Shown here piece after piece: positions 7,580-16,087 of a DNA stretch of 64,000 nt (position 1 is the first letter of the stretch; the number at the start of each line of letters is the position of its first letter). The translations under genes and the position numbers were made by a program. This DNA is from Lysinibacillus cavernae (GTDB taxonomy: Bacteria; Bacillota; Bacilli; Bacillales_A; Planococcaceae). Location of the stretch: the NCBI RefSeq assembly GCF_009724685.1, contig NZ_WMEF01000002.1:248001-312000 (forward strand). Reading direction: 5' to 3'. The notes below the pieces were generated by a model, which was not told the DNA's origin, ran no database searches, and saw only the letters and a list, made by a program, of their open reading frames with translations.

Positions 7580-7655
7580 GGCTTTACTTTATTTCATTGT
7601 AAAAGTAAAAAGACTGTAGGTAAACTCTCAAATTTTTTGAGTTTGTCTATGGTCT

Positions 7656-7680
7656 AAGGGGCTGTCAAAGGACAGCTCCT
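7656..7680 (+). repeat. 25-bp direct repeat, right copy (terminator stem)
   Basis: Second copy of the repeat at 7092-7116, here followed by TTTT. It also lies at the 3' side of the convergent membrane-protein gene ending at 7689. Confidence 0.7.
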
Positions 7681-7688
7681 TTTCACTG

Positions 7689-8024
7689 TTAAGCGAACAT
7701 GGATAAAATATATTTGCCAGATAGCATAAATACAGCATAGACAGCGAGCGCACTCATTACAGAAATGCCTGGTTTAAACCAGCTTGTTAAAAGAAAGGCA
7801 AGTACAGTAAATAACAGCATGCCCACTGCTCCAAAAACCGTGTTTTGTAAGACCGTATGAAAGGTATCTTCTTTCATATTTTTTATCTGCATGCCCATAT
7901 TAATGAGCGTTAGAATCGGCAAGGCTGTAATAATGCCTGACAAAAATAAATATTTCGATTGACTTAATAGTAGCGCTAACACCATGATCGTGCCGCCTAC
8001 TAAAAAATAGAGAAAGTATAGCAT
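7689..8024 (-). CDS. small integral membrane protein, DUF3147/GlpM-like
   Basis: 111 residues with four predicted membrane segments. The second, LSGIITALPILTLINMG, resembles the YGGVIAALPLVSILS segment of the DUF3147 protein at 8679-9026, so the two may be distant paralogues. The function of this family is unknown. It diverges from the marR operon, and the 250-bp gap between them holds the MarR-type operator. The start (MLYFLYFLV) is the first ATG, and the ribosome site is weak. Confidence 0.65.
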   Translation of the reverse strand: MLYFLYFLVGGTIMVLALLLSQSKYLFLSGIITALPILTLINMGMQIKNMKEDTFHTVLQNTVFGAVGMLLFTVLAFLLTSWFKPGISVMSALAVYAVFMLSGKYILSMFA

Positions 8025-8224
8025 GCGATGCCCTCAATTAAATTCAGAATAGAGTAATAATACTGTAGAATTAAAGTGTCTACAAGTACCTATTTATCAT
8101 ATTTAGCAAGATGCGCAGAAAGATAGATGATTATGAAAAATAGATAGAATATTTTTGAAAGGATGAATAGCGTTGTGCTTAAAAAAATATCTGAAAATAT
8201 AAACTTTATCTAGGTAGCTATTAA

Positions 8225-8250
8225 TATATCGTGTTTTACGATATAATCGT
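8225..8250. promoter_or_regulatory. palindromic operator over the marR -10 box
   Basis: TATATCGT-GTTTT-ACGATATA (8225-8245) is a perfect palindrome. ACGAT-ATA-ATCGT (8238-8250) overlaps it. The probable -10 box TATAAT (8242-8247) lies inside, and a further half-site, CGATATAT, follows. This is the pattern of MarR autorepression. Confidence 0.65.
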
Positions 8251-8280
8251 AAGAAGCGATATATTAAAGGAGTTAATTCG

Positions 8281-8679
8281 ATGATTAAAGATATAAATGA
8301 CTATTTTACAACGATTTTCTATCATCTACATACAACACATGAAGATGTCATTTCCCATCAAAGCGTACGTATTTTACAGATGATTCAAAAGGAAGCAGAA
8401 GTAACGGTGCGCGATATTGCAGGATTATTAAATATTTCTCATAATACAGCGTCAGAGCATGTTAAAAAGCTGGAACGCCATGGTTGGGTGACGAAGGAAC
8501 GTGCGAGTGATGATCAACGCAAAGTTATTCTGCATTTAACGGCAGAAGGGTTACAAGTGTTGAAGAAAAACTCGGAATTAGATGATGATAAGCTACAGAA
8601 CGCACTTAATCAGCTGACTGAACAGGAACAGCAAGCTATTTTACAGGCATTCAGACGTTTAAGTGAGGTGGCGAAATAA
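8281..8679 (+). CDS. MarR family transcriptional regulator
   Basis: 132 residues with a winged helix-turn-helix. AEVTVRDIAGLLNISHNTASEHVKKLERHGWV covers the recognition helix (about 39-70), and KERASDDQRKVILHLTAEG is the wing. Such dimers usually repress their own operon and release DNA on ligand binding or oxidation; no cysteine is present here, so ligand sensing is more likely. The GGAG ribosome site and the operator lie just upstream. The TAA stop overlaps the ATG of the next gene, so the two are translationally coupled. Confidence 0.9.
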   Translation: MIKDINDYFTTIFYHLHTTHEDVISHQSVRILQMIQKEAEVTVRDIAGLLNISHNTASEHVKKLERHGWVTKERASDDQRKVILHLTAEGLQVLKKNSELDDDKLQNALNQLTEQEQQAILQAFRRLSEVAK

Positions 8680-9026
8680 TGTATACATTCTTTAAAATTC
8701 TTAGCTCAGCAGCGATCATTGGTATTGTGACAGAGGTGGCACGAAGATTTCCTACGTATGGAGGGGTTATTGCCGCATTACCATTGGTAAGTATTTTAAG
8801 TATTATTTGGCTAACCGTGCAAAGTGAGTCGAGTGAGCATATTCAGCGCTTTACAGTGGGCGTAATTGTGGGCTTGCCAGCAACGATGTGTATGCTTTTC
8901 GTTATTTACATGGCAATGAAATCCTCGCTTCATATTGTACCTGCCATTGGTTTAGGTGTACTTTCATGGGCTGTGTTCTTAGGCATCCAGAAGGCGATTG
9001 CAGGTGTTTTTCATATTTCGATTTAA
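8679..9026 (+). CDS. DUF3147 family membrane protein
   Basis: 115 residues with four hydrophobic segments. EVARRFPTYGGVIAALPLVS is the family hallmark. It overlaps the marR stop by one base and precedes a GNAT gene by 15 nt, so it is the middle gene of a three-gene operon. Family members are often found beside MarR-type regulators, and their transport or sensing role is unknown. Confidence 0.8.
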   Translation: MYTFFKILSSAAIIGIVTEVARRFPTYGGVIAALPLVSILSIIWLTVQSESSEHIQRFTVGVIVGLPATMCMLFVIYMAMKSSLHIVPAIGLGVLSWAVFLGIQKAIAGVFHISI

Positions 9027-9041
9027 AGAAGGAGTTCAAAC

Positions 9042-9527
9042 ATGACAATTATTGCGATACAACAGGTACCCCAACAAGCTGTGCTGCAATTTTTTAAAGA
9101 ACATTGGGGAAGTACAGAAATGGTTATTTCTAGTGGAATCTATGACTGTAGTCAATTAGAGGGCTTTGCTTTTGTGAATGAGCAACAGGATATTACAGGT
9201 CTTATAACCTATGTCATTCGGGAAAATGACTGTGAAATCATTTCATTGGATAGTACAGTAGAGGGCAAAGGGATTGGTTCAGCTCTAGTGAAAGCAGTAG
9301 AGCATGAAGCTTTTGAACAGGGCTGTACAAGCATTTCCCTTATTACGACGAATGATAATTTATATGCCTTGAAATTTTACCAAAAACGAGCGTATTGTTT
9401 AATAGAAATACTTCGCAATGCAGTCGAAAAAGCAAGGGCGTATAAGCCTTCTATCCCATTAATCGGTGATGACGGCATTCCGATACGAGATGAAATACGC
9501 TTACAAAAACAACTTGACTTCCAGTAA
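9042..9527 (+). CDS. GNAT family N-acetyltransferase
   Basis: 161 residues. CEIISLDSTVEGKGIGSALV contains the acetyl-CoA loop (G-K-G-I-G-S-A), and TTNDNLYALKFYQKRAYCL is the conserved C-terminal part. It is the third gene of the marR operon, with AAGAAGGAG before the ATG. The substrate is unknown. Its last codons form part of the terminator hairpin. Confidence 0.85.
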   Translation: MTIIAIQQVPQQAVLQFFKEHWGSTEMVISSGIYDCSQLEGFAFVNEQQDITGLITYVIRENDCEIISLDSTVEGKGIGSALVKAVEHEAFEQGCTSISLITTNDNLYALKFYQKRAYCLIEILRNAVEKARAYKPSIPLIGDDGIPIRDEIRLQKQLDFQ

Positions 9528-9545
9528 GTCAGGTTGTTTTTTGTT
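9506..9545 (+). terminator. intrinsic terminator of the marR operon
   Basis: ACAAC-T-TGACTT pairs with AAGTCA-G-GTTGT around CCAGT, followed by T6. The stem overlaps the end of the GNAT gene. Confidence 0.8.
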
Positions 9546-9575
9546 ATACTGGTAAAGAGGAAAGAGAGGGAAAGT

Positions 9576-10040
9576 ATGAAAAAACTACTATTTATTTTAT
9601 TACTGAGTGTTCTTGTAGTTGGAGCGATTTTTATGATTTATCTCAAAAGTAATCCACCGCTTGTCATTCAAAGCTATACGAGCAAACAGAACAATGAGGC
9701 AGTAAAAATCATTGCGCTTAACAATAAAGGCCTGCGAGAAATTAAGCTTAAGCAACTACTCGTCAACGATAAGCTCCCTGACAGCGCGCAGCTTGTGATT
9801 AGTAAGTCAGAACCATTTGAGGCTGAAACAAAGCTAGAGGGAAACAGTCATATGTCTTTTCATAAATTATCACAGCGAACAATTTTACCTACACGATACA
9901 TAGATCAACAAGCCATTGGCAAGCAGCCCCAGCATTATGCTGTTCAACTGCAAGCATCTGAAATAAAAAAAGTAACAATTCAATATGAGTATTTAAAAAT
10001 ACCTTTTACGTTAACTGCTGAGCTACAAGCAAACAACTAA
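9576..10040 (+). CDS. membrane-anchored extracytoplasmic protein of unknown function
   Basis: About 154 residues. An N-terminal hydrophobic anchor (LLFILLLSVLVVGAIFMIY) is followed by a soluble domain of about 125 residues predicted to be mostly beta, ending TIQYEYLKIPFTLTAEL. No family is recognised. The ATG at 9576 has a GAGAGGGAA site, and the frame stays open 14 codons further upstream without one. It stands alone between a terminator and a 130-bp gap. Confidence 0.65.
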   Translation: MKKLLFILLLSVLVVGAIFMIYLKSNPPLVIQSYTSKQNNEAVKIIALNNKGLREIKLKQLLVNDKLPDSAQLVISKSEPFEAETKLEGNSHMSFHKLSQRTILPTRYIDQQAIGKQPQHYAVQLQASEIKKVTIQYEYLKIPFTLTAELQANN

Positions 10041-10174
10041 TCAAATATGAGGCATATTTTGTCTTATCCTTTATGCCTGTGTCAATTCCTTAGATTGTTT
10101 GATGAAAAGCACCTATCTATCCTAAATCATGGTAATATTTTAGTAACAGCAATCGTGATACTAGGAGGGACCTA

Positions 10175-10681
10175 ATGGCATTTATCTTCTTTGGTATAGT
10201 ACTAATTATCTGTGTTATCACTGTGGCTTTAGTGTTTATGAGGAAGTTTTCAAAAAATGATATTATGCTTGAAGTTGTAGCTACCTGTGAAGGGAGAAAT
10301 GAAGACAATCAAGCGATTATGAGAATATATTTTACGTATTCCATTGGCAGACTTGCCAGAAGGAGACGAGAAATCATAGGGAGTATAGAATGGTCTGAAG
10401 GTTGGATGCCTGTTAGCTATAACTTAAAAGAGAATGGTGTTTATTATGAGGAACGACTTTTGTATGCAACGACTGAGCAGTCTTATTCTACCTTTGAAAT
10501 CAATGCGATAAATGCCATTGATGAGCAAGGGCGAGGAGAGGGCTATGTTGTTCTTGTACTGGAAAAGCCGAATCCATCTACCATATCCAGAGCAGGTGTC
10601 GTCCTTGCTGTTACGGCCAATATGGTAACGTATCAATTATCAGACTCAACAAGCTGGCACAATGATGTTGTGGTGAATTAG
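10175..10681 (+). CDS. membrane-anchored protein of unknown function
   Basis: 168 residues with one N-terminal membrane segment (FIFFGIVLIICVITVALVFM). The soluble domain has alternating charged and beta-like stretches and resembles nothing I can name. AGGAGGG lies before the ATG. A terminator overlaps the stop codon. The domain may face outside, but the orientation is uncertain because the anchor is followed by RKFSKN. Confidence 0.6.
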   Translation: MAFIFFGIVLIICVITVALVFMRKFSKNDIMLEVVATCEGRNEDNQAIMRIYFTYSIGRLARRRREIIGSIEWSEGWMPVSYNLKENGVYYEERLLYATTEQSYSTFEINAINAIDEQGRGEGYVVLVLEKPNPSTISRAGVVLAVTANMVTYQLSDSTSWHNDVVVN

Positions 10682-10708
10682 CTATCCAATGAATTGGGTA
10701 GCTTTTTT
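10681..10708 (+). terminator. intrinsic terminator
   Basis: GCTATCC / GGGTAGC stem followed by T6. Confidence 0.75.
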
Positions 10709-10801
10709 GGTGCTCAAAAGTAAAATTAGGATTTTTATGGAACCAAATGGTGGGAATATCGTATAGAAAGAAGAAGGACTTGTAGGATGGAGGAGAATAA
10801 G

Positions 10802-11389
10802 ATGTCCGAAAAAAACATGGACTTAAAACGAATCGCCATAGATGAGCAAATATGTGCACTCTTGCAGCAACGGAAAGAACTATCCAGTCTTACCCCAGGT
10901 TTTCCCTCAGATGAAACAATCTCGGAATGGGCGCAGAAATATGGCTTTGATGATACATTTTTAGCCACGTTCTTTCACTTAATGAAAACAGAAAAATATT
11001 ATAAATCAAAAGTAGAACCATCTGGCTTTCGTCACTATATTCCTGTCTTACAAACGGTGGGAGTGGGTGAGCGGTTGTATACGGTTTCCTACATTCGCCA
11101 ATACGAAAATGCGAGTGTTGTGCAGTTATTGGTTGATTGGGATGAACAGCAAGAACCCTATCATGATATTCGCAAAAAATTGGATCGAAAACATGTTGGC
11201 CTATTCATCGAAGGGCCATATGAATGCCGCTATAATGGTACAAGTGGCTCAGATGGACATGAATGCACTAAATTTATTGTGACACCACCATTGCCAGATG
11301 ACATCAAGGGGCTTGATTTTGTTTTTACACAATATGAAGATGTCTTTGAAGAAAAGCCAACGGGATTTGCTGTTACCATTCATTGTTAG
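10802..11389 (+). CDS. uncharacterised cytoplasmic protein
   Basis: About 195 residues, no signal or membrane segment. The N-terminal third is helical (residues 1-60, charged); the rest contains RLYTVSYIRQYENASVVQLL and ends TGFAVTIHC. No family is recognised. The ATG at 10802 follows GGAGGAG by 6 nt; an in-frame ATG at 10787 is possible but less well spaced. It is followed within 13 nt by a lipoprotein gene and then a small zinc-ribbon gene, probably one operon. Confidence 0.6.
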   Translation: MSEKNMDLKRIAIDEQICALLQQRKELSSLTPGFPSDETISEWAQKYGFDDTFLATFFHLMKTEKYYKSKVEPSGFRHYIPVLQTVGVGERLYTVSYIRQYENASVVQLLVDWDEQQEPYHDIRKKLDRKHVGLFIEGPYECRYNGTSGSDGHECTKFIVTPPLPDDIKGLDFVFTQYEDVFEEKPTGFAVTIHC

Positions 11390-11401
11390 GGGGAATGTTC
11401 A

Positions 11402-11758
11402 ATGAAAAAATGGATTGTTCCATTGGTTTTAGTCATCCTATTAGCGGCCTGTCGAAGTCCTGAACAAGAGGTGCACTATATCGCTAAAAGTGAACATTGG
11501 AAAGCGATTTATCATAGTAATGCCGAGGAGGGCTTACGCTTATTTTATTTAGGGGATAACGATGATTTGGGGCCGTTACAACTGACAATTGAAGGGAATA
11601 AAGAAAGTCAAACTTTAGATGACATTCAGTTAAACAAAGATGGGTATTATTCCTTCACAAAAAAAGAAAGTGAGAGAATCTTTAAACGTGATGCCAAACC
11701 AATGATTCATATGCAATGGCAGTCTGAAGTTGAGACTTTAGATGTGAAAAATCATTAG
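11402..11758 (+). CDS. lipoprotein of unknown function
   Basis: 118-residue precursor. Basic start MKKW, a hydrophobic core and the lipobox LLAAC place the lipidated cysteine at about residue 17. The mature part has about 100 residues with beta-like segments and no known family. It sits second in the 10.8-12.0 kb gene group, with GGGGGAATG-type ribosome sequence before the ATG. Confidence 0.7.
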   Translation: MKKWIVPLVLVILLAACRSPEQEVHYIAKSEHWKAIYHSNAEEGLRLFYLGDNDDLGPLQLTIEGNKESQTLDDIQLNKDGYYSFTKKESERIFKRDAKPMIHMQWQSEVETLDVKNH

Positions 11759-11772
11759 GAGATGACAAGAAT

Positions 11773-12003
11773 ATGCGGATTGAGCAACGTGATGATGTCG
11801 TGGTCATTAATGGACTAGAGATCAGTGGATCTATTCAAAAAAACCAAAAATGCTCCACTTGCCAAAGTCCTATCATTTATGACGACACGTTCGATAGTTA
11901 TTTTTGTGCAAGCTGTAATGAGTGGCTAGAGGAGGCATGTGATGATCCGCATTGTAGCTACTGTGTACAAAGGCCAAAACCCCCATTAAAATCCCATGGA
12001 TAA
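11773..12003 (+). CDS. small zinc-ribbon protein
   Basis: 76 residues. Cysteine pairs C-S-T-C (about 27-30) and C-A-S-C (about 46-49) form a classic zinc ribbon, and a third cluster, C-DDPH-C-SY-C (about 55-63), follows. This suggests one or two structural zinc sites. AGGAG lies upstream of the ATG. It is the last gene before the T-box leader promoter. Function is unknown; nucleic-acid or protein binding is possible. Confidence 0.65.
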   Translation: MRIEQRDDVVVINGLEISGSIQKNQKCSTCQSPIIYDDTFDSYFCASCNEWLEEACDDPHCSYCVQRPKPPLKSHG

Positions 12004-12020
12004 TTGATTTCATTCAATGT

Positions 12021-12049
12021 TTGACAAAATATCCAGCATTCGTTATAGT
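12021..12049 (+). promoter_or_regulatory. sigma-A promoter of the thrS T-box transcript
   Basis: TTGACA, exactly 17 nt, then TATAGT. Transcription would begin near 12056. Confidence 0.8.
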
Positions 12050-12055
12050 AATTAA

Positions 12056-12326
12056 CAATTTCATGTAATGATGAAATGGGCAATGAAAAGGACAAGAGAT
12101 TCGATCAACCATTTTCAGAGAGGGAGGCATTAGCTGCAAGCTTCCTAATGACGTGATCCCATCTTACTACCTTGGAGCTGTGCTTGGAAACTTGCACCGT
12201 TTTTTGCAACGTTACAGCAAAGTCAATGAGCCACTAGCACGTAAACTAGTGGGAATTTGGGTGGAACCACGGGTAAACAACACATACTCGTCCCTTTGTA
12301 GGGGCGAATATGTGTTTTTTTATTTT
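12056..12326 (+). promoter_or_regulatory. T-box riboswitch controlling threonyl-tRNA synthetase
   Basis: The T-box sequence TGGAACCACGG is at 12262-12272, preceded by Stem I-type sequence with an AGAG box. A terminator of ACACATA.. / ..TATGTGT plus T7 spans 12280-12324. Uncharged threonyl-tRNA pairs with the specifier codon and T-box bulge, and this stabilises the antiterminator so transcription enters thrS. An ACC triplet in CTACCTTGG near 12170 is a plausible Thr specifier, which I could not confirm by folding. Confidence 0.9.
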
Positions 12327-12359
12327 ATCTTCATTTTTTAAAATAAAGGAGTAGAGAAC

Positions 12360-14273
12360 ATGTCAAATCAAGATATTCACATTCAATTTCCAGATGGTCA
12401 ACAGCAAACATTTACAAAAGGCGTGACACTAACCGATATTGCACAAGCGATTCGTCCTGAGCTTCGCAAAAAGGCAGTGGCAGGGAGTGTTAATGGAACC
12501 ATCGTTGATTTGACGCGCCCGATTATGGAAGATGCTCAAATTACATTGTACGATGCAAGCTCGAAGGAAGGGATCGAAGTCATTCGTCACTCAACGGCCC
12601 ATTTATTAGCACAGGCCATAAAGCGACTATACCCACATGCTCAATTTGGAGTAGGTCCAGTAATCGAAAACGGGTTTTATTATGATATTGAGATTGCGGA
12701 TACGCTGACACCGAATGATTTGCAACAAATTGAGAAAAAGATGAAACAAATTACGCAAGAAAATGTACCAATCCACAGACGTGAAGTGTCACGCGAAGAT
12801 GCCAAGCAATTATTTGCTCATGATGCGTTAAAGCTAGAATTATTGGATGCAATTCCGGCTGATGAGTCCGTAACGATTTATGAGCAGGGAGAGTTTTATG
12901 ATTTATGTCGCGGCCCACATGTCCCTTCTACTGGAAAGTTACAGCACTTTAAACTAATGCATGTATCGGGTGCTTATTGGCGAGGGGATAGCAACAATCA
13001 AATGCTCCAGCGTATTTATGGTGTAGCTTTCGCAACAAAAGAAGAGCTGCACAATCACTTCATCTTTCTGGAGGAAGCGGAAAAGCGTAATCATCGCAAG
13101 CTAGGCAAAGAGCTGTCGTTATTTATGTTTTCAGAGGAAGCACCGGGTATGCCATTTTATTTAGCAAACGGGCAAATCTTACGTAATGAGCTAGAATCGT
13201 ATTTGCGAAATTTACAAGCGAAATATGACTATAAGGAAGTGCGAACGCCACTGATGATGAATCAGCGCTTATGGGAGCAGTCAGGGCATTGGGATCACTA
13301 TAAGGATAATATGTATTTTACACAGGTGGATGACCAAAGCTTTGCCTTAAAGCCAATGAACTGTCCAGGTCATATGCTGATTTTTAAAAATAGCCTACAT
13401 TCCTACAGGGATTTACCGATTCGTATGGCAGAATTTGGGCAAGTACATCGACATGAATTTAGTGGAGCCTTGAATGGTCTGTTACGTGTACGGTCATTTT
13501 GCCAGGATGATGCACATATTTTTGTGACACCACAGCAAATTGAGGATGAAATTGCGCTCGCGTTAAAAATTATTGACGAGGTGTATAACGTATTTGGATT
13601 CCAGTATGCTATTGAATTATCGACTCGACCAGATGATTATATGGGTGATTTAGGATTGTGGGATCAAGCGGAAGCGGCACTCGAAAATGTACTGAAGAAT
13701 TTAGGCGTGGCCTATACAATTAATAAGGGCGATGGCGCTTTCTATGGACCGAAAATTGACATTCATATTAAAGATGCGATTCAGCGAAGTCATCAATGTG
13801 CAACGGTTCAGCTAGATTTCCAACTACCTGAGAAATTTGATTTAACATATATAAATGAACTCAATGAAAAAATAAGACCTGTTGTCATTCATCGAGCAGT
13901 ATTCGGGTCGATTGATCGCTTCTTAGGTATTTTAATTGAACATTTTGGCGGGGCGTTCCCAACTTGGCTTGCACCTCAACAAGTGCAAGTAATTGGTGTA
14001 GCAGATGCGCACCAAGCTTATGCTAAGCAAGTAGTGGAAGAACTACAAAATGAACAGATTCGTGTGCAATTAGATGATCGTCAAGAAAAGTTAGGTAAAA
14101 AGATACGAGAAGCACAATTGCAAAAAATACCTTATATCATTGTGATTGGTGATCGAGAGGTTGCCAACCAAAGTGTGACTGTTCGTAGACATAGTCAGCA
14201 AGATTCAGTTGAAAAATCTCTGCAGCAATTAATAGATGAAATAACAGCAGCCATTCAACAAAAAAGTCTATAA
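12360..14273 (+). CDS. thrS: threonine--tRNA ligase
   Basis: 637 residues, normal for bacterial ThrRS. It charges tRNA-Thr with threonine. Domains in order: TGS (about 1-62), the editing/SAD domain with H-S-T-A-H (about 74) and YDLCRGPHVP (about 181), and the class II catalytic core with MNCPGHM (about 335), zinc ligands and VHRHEFSGALNGLLRVRSF. The C-terminal anticodon-binding domain starts at about 540. GGAG precedes the ATG. The T-box directly upstream fits either thrS or the second enzyme thrZ of B. subtilis; the sequence alone does not decide. Confidence 0.97.
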   Translation: MSNQDIHIQFPDGQQQTFTKGVTLTDIAQAIRPELRKKAVAGSVNGTIVDLTRPIMEDAQITLYDASSKEGIEVIRHSTAHLLAQAIKRLYPHAQFGVGPVIENGFYYDIEIADTLTPNDLQQIEKKMKQITQENVPIHRREVSREDAKQLFAHDALKLELLDAIPADESVTIYEQGEFYDLCRGPHVPSTGKLQHFKLMHVSGAYWRGDSNNQMLQRIYGVAFATKEELHNHFIFLEEAEKRNHRKLGKELSLFMFSEEAPGMPFYLANGQILRNELESYLRNLQAKYDYKEVRTPLMMNQRLWEQSGHWDHYKDNMYFTQVDDQSFALKPMNCPGHMLIFKNSLHSYRDLPIRMAEFGQVHRHEFSGALNGLLRVRSFCQDDAHIFVTPQQIEDEIALALKIIDEVYNVFGFQYAIELSTRPDDYMGDLGLWDQAEAALENVLKNLGVAYTINKGDGAFYGPKIDIHIKDAIQRSHQCATVQLDFQLPEKFDLTYINELNEKIRPVVIHRAVFGSIDRFLGILIEHFGGAFPTWLAPQQVQVIGVADAHQAYAKQVVEELQNEQIRVQLDDRQEKLGKKIREAQLQKIPYIIVIGDREVANQSVTVRRHSQQDSVEKSLQQLIDEITAAIQQKSL

Positions 14274-14276
14274 AAA

Positions 14277-14320
14277 AGAGAGCTTGCTTTGAATCACTAA
14301 CATTCAAGGCAAGCTCTTCA
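14277..14320. terminator. bidirectional terminator between thrS and the convergent gene
   Basis: GAGCTTGCTTTGAAT pairs with ATTCAAGGCAAGCTC with one wobble. The minus-strand reading ends in CTCTTTTTT, so it also serves the gene at 14382. Confidence 0.8.
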
Positions 14321-14381
14321 AAAAATAATTTCTATTTTTTTGAAATGACTACTAGAATCTACGTGATGTGCATACAATGTA

Positions 14382-14852
14382 TTAATGGTGCTTGGAACTT
14401 TCTTGAAAATGTGAATCTCCAAGTAAAACTACTTGTGTTTCAGCGTCGATGACAAGGAATTTATGATAGGTCTCATCGGAATTGTGCTGAAAGGATGCTA
14501 AAAAATAAATTTGTCGATTGGGATGAATAAAAGTATGTTGAGAGAGGTCTATTATTTCATATTTACTATTTGTTTGTAGATAAAAGCTTTGCGTTGCCTT
14601 TGATACATCTTTAAAAGCCATTTTTTGACGAATATTTAATGAAGCAAGGGGATATTCTTCGTAAATAGCTCGATTAAGTTGTTGATAAAATTCGTCCTCA
14701 TCACGAAACGATTGAAATTGGTTGTTTGGATATTGATATAGTGTATTTATTTCAGTTGGTGTGCATAGTGTGGGTGTTGTATGGTCTACTGAATGTTGAG
14801 GTGGCAATAATATTTTAGAAACAACCATAAAAGTTAAGATGAATATTTGCAT
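14382..14852 (-). CDS. predicted secreted protein of unknown function
   Basis: About 156 residues. The N-terminus MQIFILTFMVVSKILL is hydrophobic and could be a short signal peptide or anchor. The rest is polar with no known motif. I prefer the second ATG (14852), 7 nt after GGAGG; the first is only 3 nt earlier. It is convergent with thrS and shares its terminator. Confidence 0.6.
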   Translation of the reverse strand: MQIFILTFMVVSKILLPPQHSVDHTTPTLCTPTEINTLYQYPNNQFQSFRDEDEFYQQLNRAIYEEYPLASLNIRQKMAFKDVSKATQSFYLQTNSKYEIIDLSQHTFIHPNRQIYFLASFQHNSDETYHKFLVIDAETQVVLLGDSHFQESSKHH

Positions 14853-15019
14853 CATTCAACCTCCAAATGTCTTCTTATCAAAAACATCGCCTACTTTTTC
14901 GTGCTCTATACATCTAGAGATTTGGCTAGGTGAATACATGCAAAGATAAAACCAGCCAAAGAAATATTGTCTGGCTTTATCAAAATCTATTCTTTCTTCT
15001 ATTATATGCCTCGTAATGA

Positions 15020-15190
15020 TTAGGAAGCTTGTGCTTGTTTTAAATATCTATTAAGTAGGACATCCAATTCTTGACTGTAATCTACCACAACAGGGTGGGT
15101 GAAACCAAGATCCTTAGCCTTTTTATACATAATTCTTCGTTTGATCTCAATTTCCGCCTTCAAGAATTGTTTAAGCAATAAGTTTACCAA
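15020..15190 (-). CDS. Spo0E-like aspartyl-phosphate phosphatase
   Basis: A 56-residue protein starting at a TTG 8 nt after AGGAGG. It holds the family signature S-Q-E-L-D (about 39-43) in VVDYSQELDVLLNRY, and the upstream helix KRRIMYKKAKDLG. Spo0E-type proteins dephosphorylate Spo0A-P, or other response regulators in some homologues, and so delay sporulation. Length and motif are typical of the family. A partial hairpin with TTTTAT at about 14950-14982 may be its terminator. It supports the view that the host forms endospores. Confidence 0.85.
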   Translation of the reverse strand: MVNLLLKQFLKAEIEIKRRIMYKKAKDLGFTHPVVVDYSQELDVLLNRYLKQAQAS

Positions 15191-15699
15191 GATATTTTCC
15201 TCCTAATTTTTTATCCCTATTCTTGAAATGAATTTCTCGTGACCTCGATTCAACTTTTTCATTGTATATCACTTATATTAAAAAAAATGTCATATTGTGT
15301 ATCGTTAATTAAATTCGTAATTTAGTCTTATATAAGGACCTTCATCCTGCTTGGTGATGTGGAATATTTTTTATCGTAATAGATAAAAAATACTTTATTA
15401 TTTCCATTTTATTGAATAAAATACGAGACTTAAAACCCTGTTGATTGGAATGGCAGGGTTATTAGTTTGTTTAAATTTAGAAAATATTAAGCGAAAAAAT
15501 GAAAGGCAATAAACCTTTTTTACTATGAAAAAAGTTGTTGTTGATGATTGAATTTTCCGAAATTTTTCCTTGCAATTCAAATCTTGTCACATTTTATCAA
15601 ATTAACTTTTATGTTGTTTAGAAATGAGGACATTTCATTTTGTTTGGTGAAATGTTGAGAATTTTTGAAATTAATGGAATAATAGGTGGGAGATTTGAG
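15191..15699. other. AT-rich intergenic stretch with two hairpins
   Basis: No gene is supported. There is an 11-bp perfect inverted repeat, TATTTTTTATC / GATAAAAAATA, at 15365-15392. A terminator-like hairpin, AACCCTG / CAGGGTT, lies at 15434-15460 followed by ATTAGTTTGTTT. What these belong to is unclear. Confidence 0.45.
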
Positions 15700-15985
15700 A
15701 TGATGAAAAAGCTAGTTTGTGTTGCTGTTATGAATGGCTGAATGATATGCGATTACCTATAACAATAATGAGTTCTTGACAATAGAAATGTTTAAGAAAC
15801 AATTACTGGCAAATGAACTAATAGAATCCTATCAGATAGTATGATCGCATTGTCATTAATGAAGCTAACACAACGGAAATTCAGGTTGTACAATTGGAGA
15901 TTTCTGCGGGAAGTCAGCGTTACCTAATAACCTTTGCACACCAAATGCAAAAAGGTAGTAGAAGATTTATTTAACTTGATTTAGC
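15700..15985 (+). pseudogene. decayed gene, probably for a small secreted protein
   Basis: An ATG after GGTGGGAG starts MMKKLVCVAVMNG, like a signal peptide, then stops. Further segments in shifting frames still look like protein: NNNEFLTIEMFKKQLLANEL, then after a stop and frame change INEANTTEIQVVQLEISAG, then EDLFNLI before TAG. Several stops and at least one frameshift separate them. I take it as a degraded gene; the family is unknown. Confidence 0.45.
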
Positions 15986-16087
15986 TGGCGCAAACTCTTC
16001 CTGAAGCAAGTTAAAAAAAGAGAGCTTTTTTAGTGTTCTCAAAAAATCAGGATTCAAATAGACAGAGGATAAATTGAGGTGAAACAG

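Larger units (their letters stand above)
7117..7655 (-). mobile_element. internally deleted IS1182-like insertion element
   Basis: About 540 bp between two identical 25-bp repeats. The ends are imperfect inverted repeats: AGACTGTAGACAAA on the left, and AGACCATAGACAAA on the right read inward. The minus strand has the first 28 codons of a transposase (NEREQLEMLTIDQLV) joined to a typical transposase C-terminus (TFAAMDLKKLATLT), so about 400 central codons are gone. It cannot encode transposase but might be moved in trans. The IS1182 assignment is from memory of those two termini. Confidence 0.65.

Noticed and set aside
12153-12341. 62-codon open frame before thrS
   Set aside because: It lies inside the T-box leader, including the terminator, and has no ribosome site.
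15398-15580. 60-codon minus-strand open frame
   Set aside because: Very AT-rich, no ribosome site, crossed by a terminator-like hairpin.
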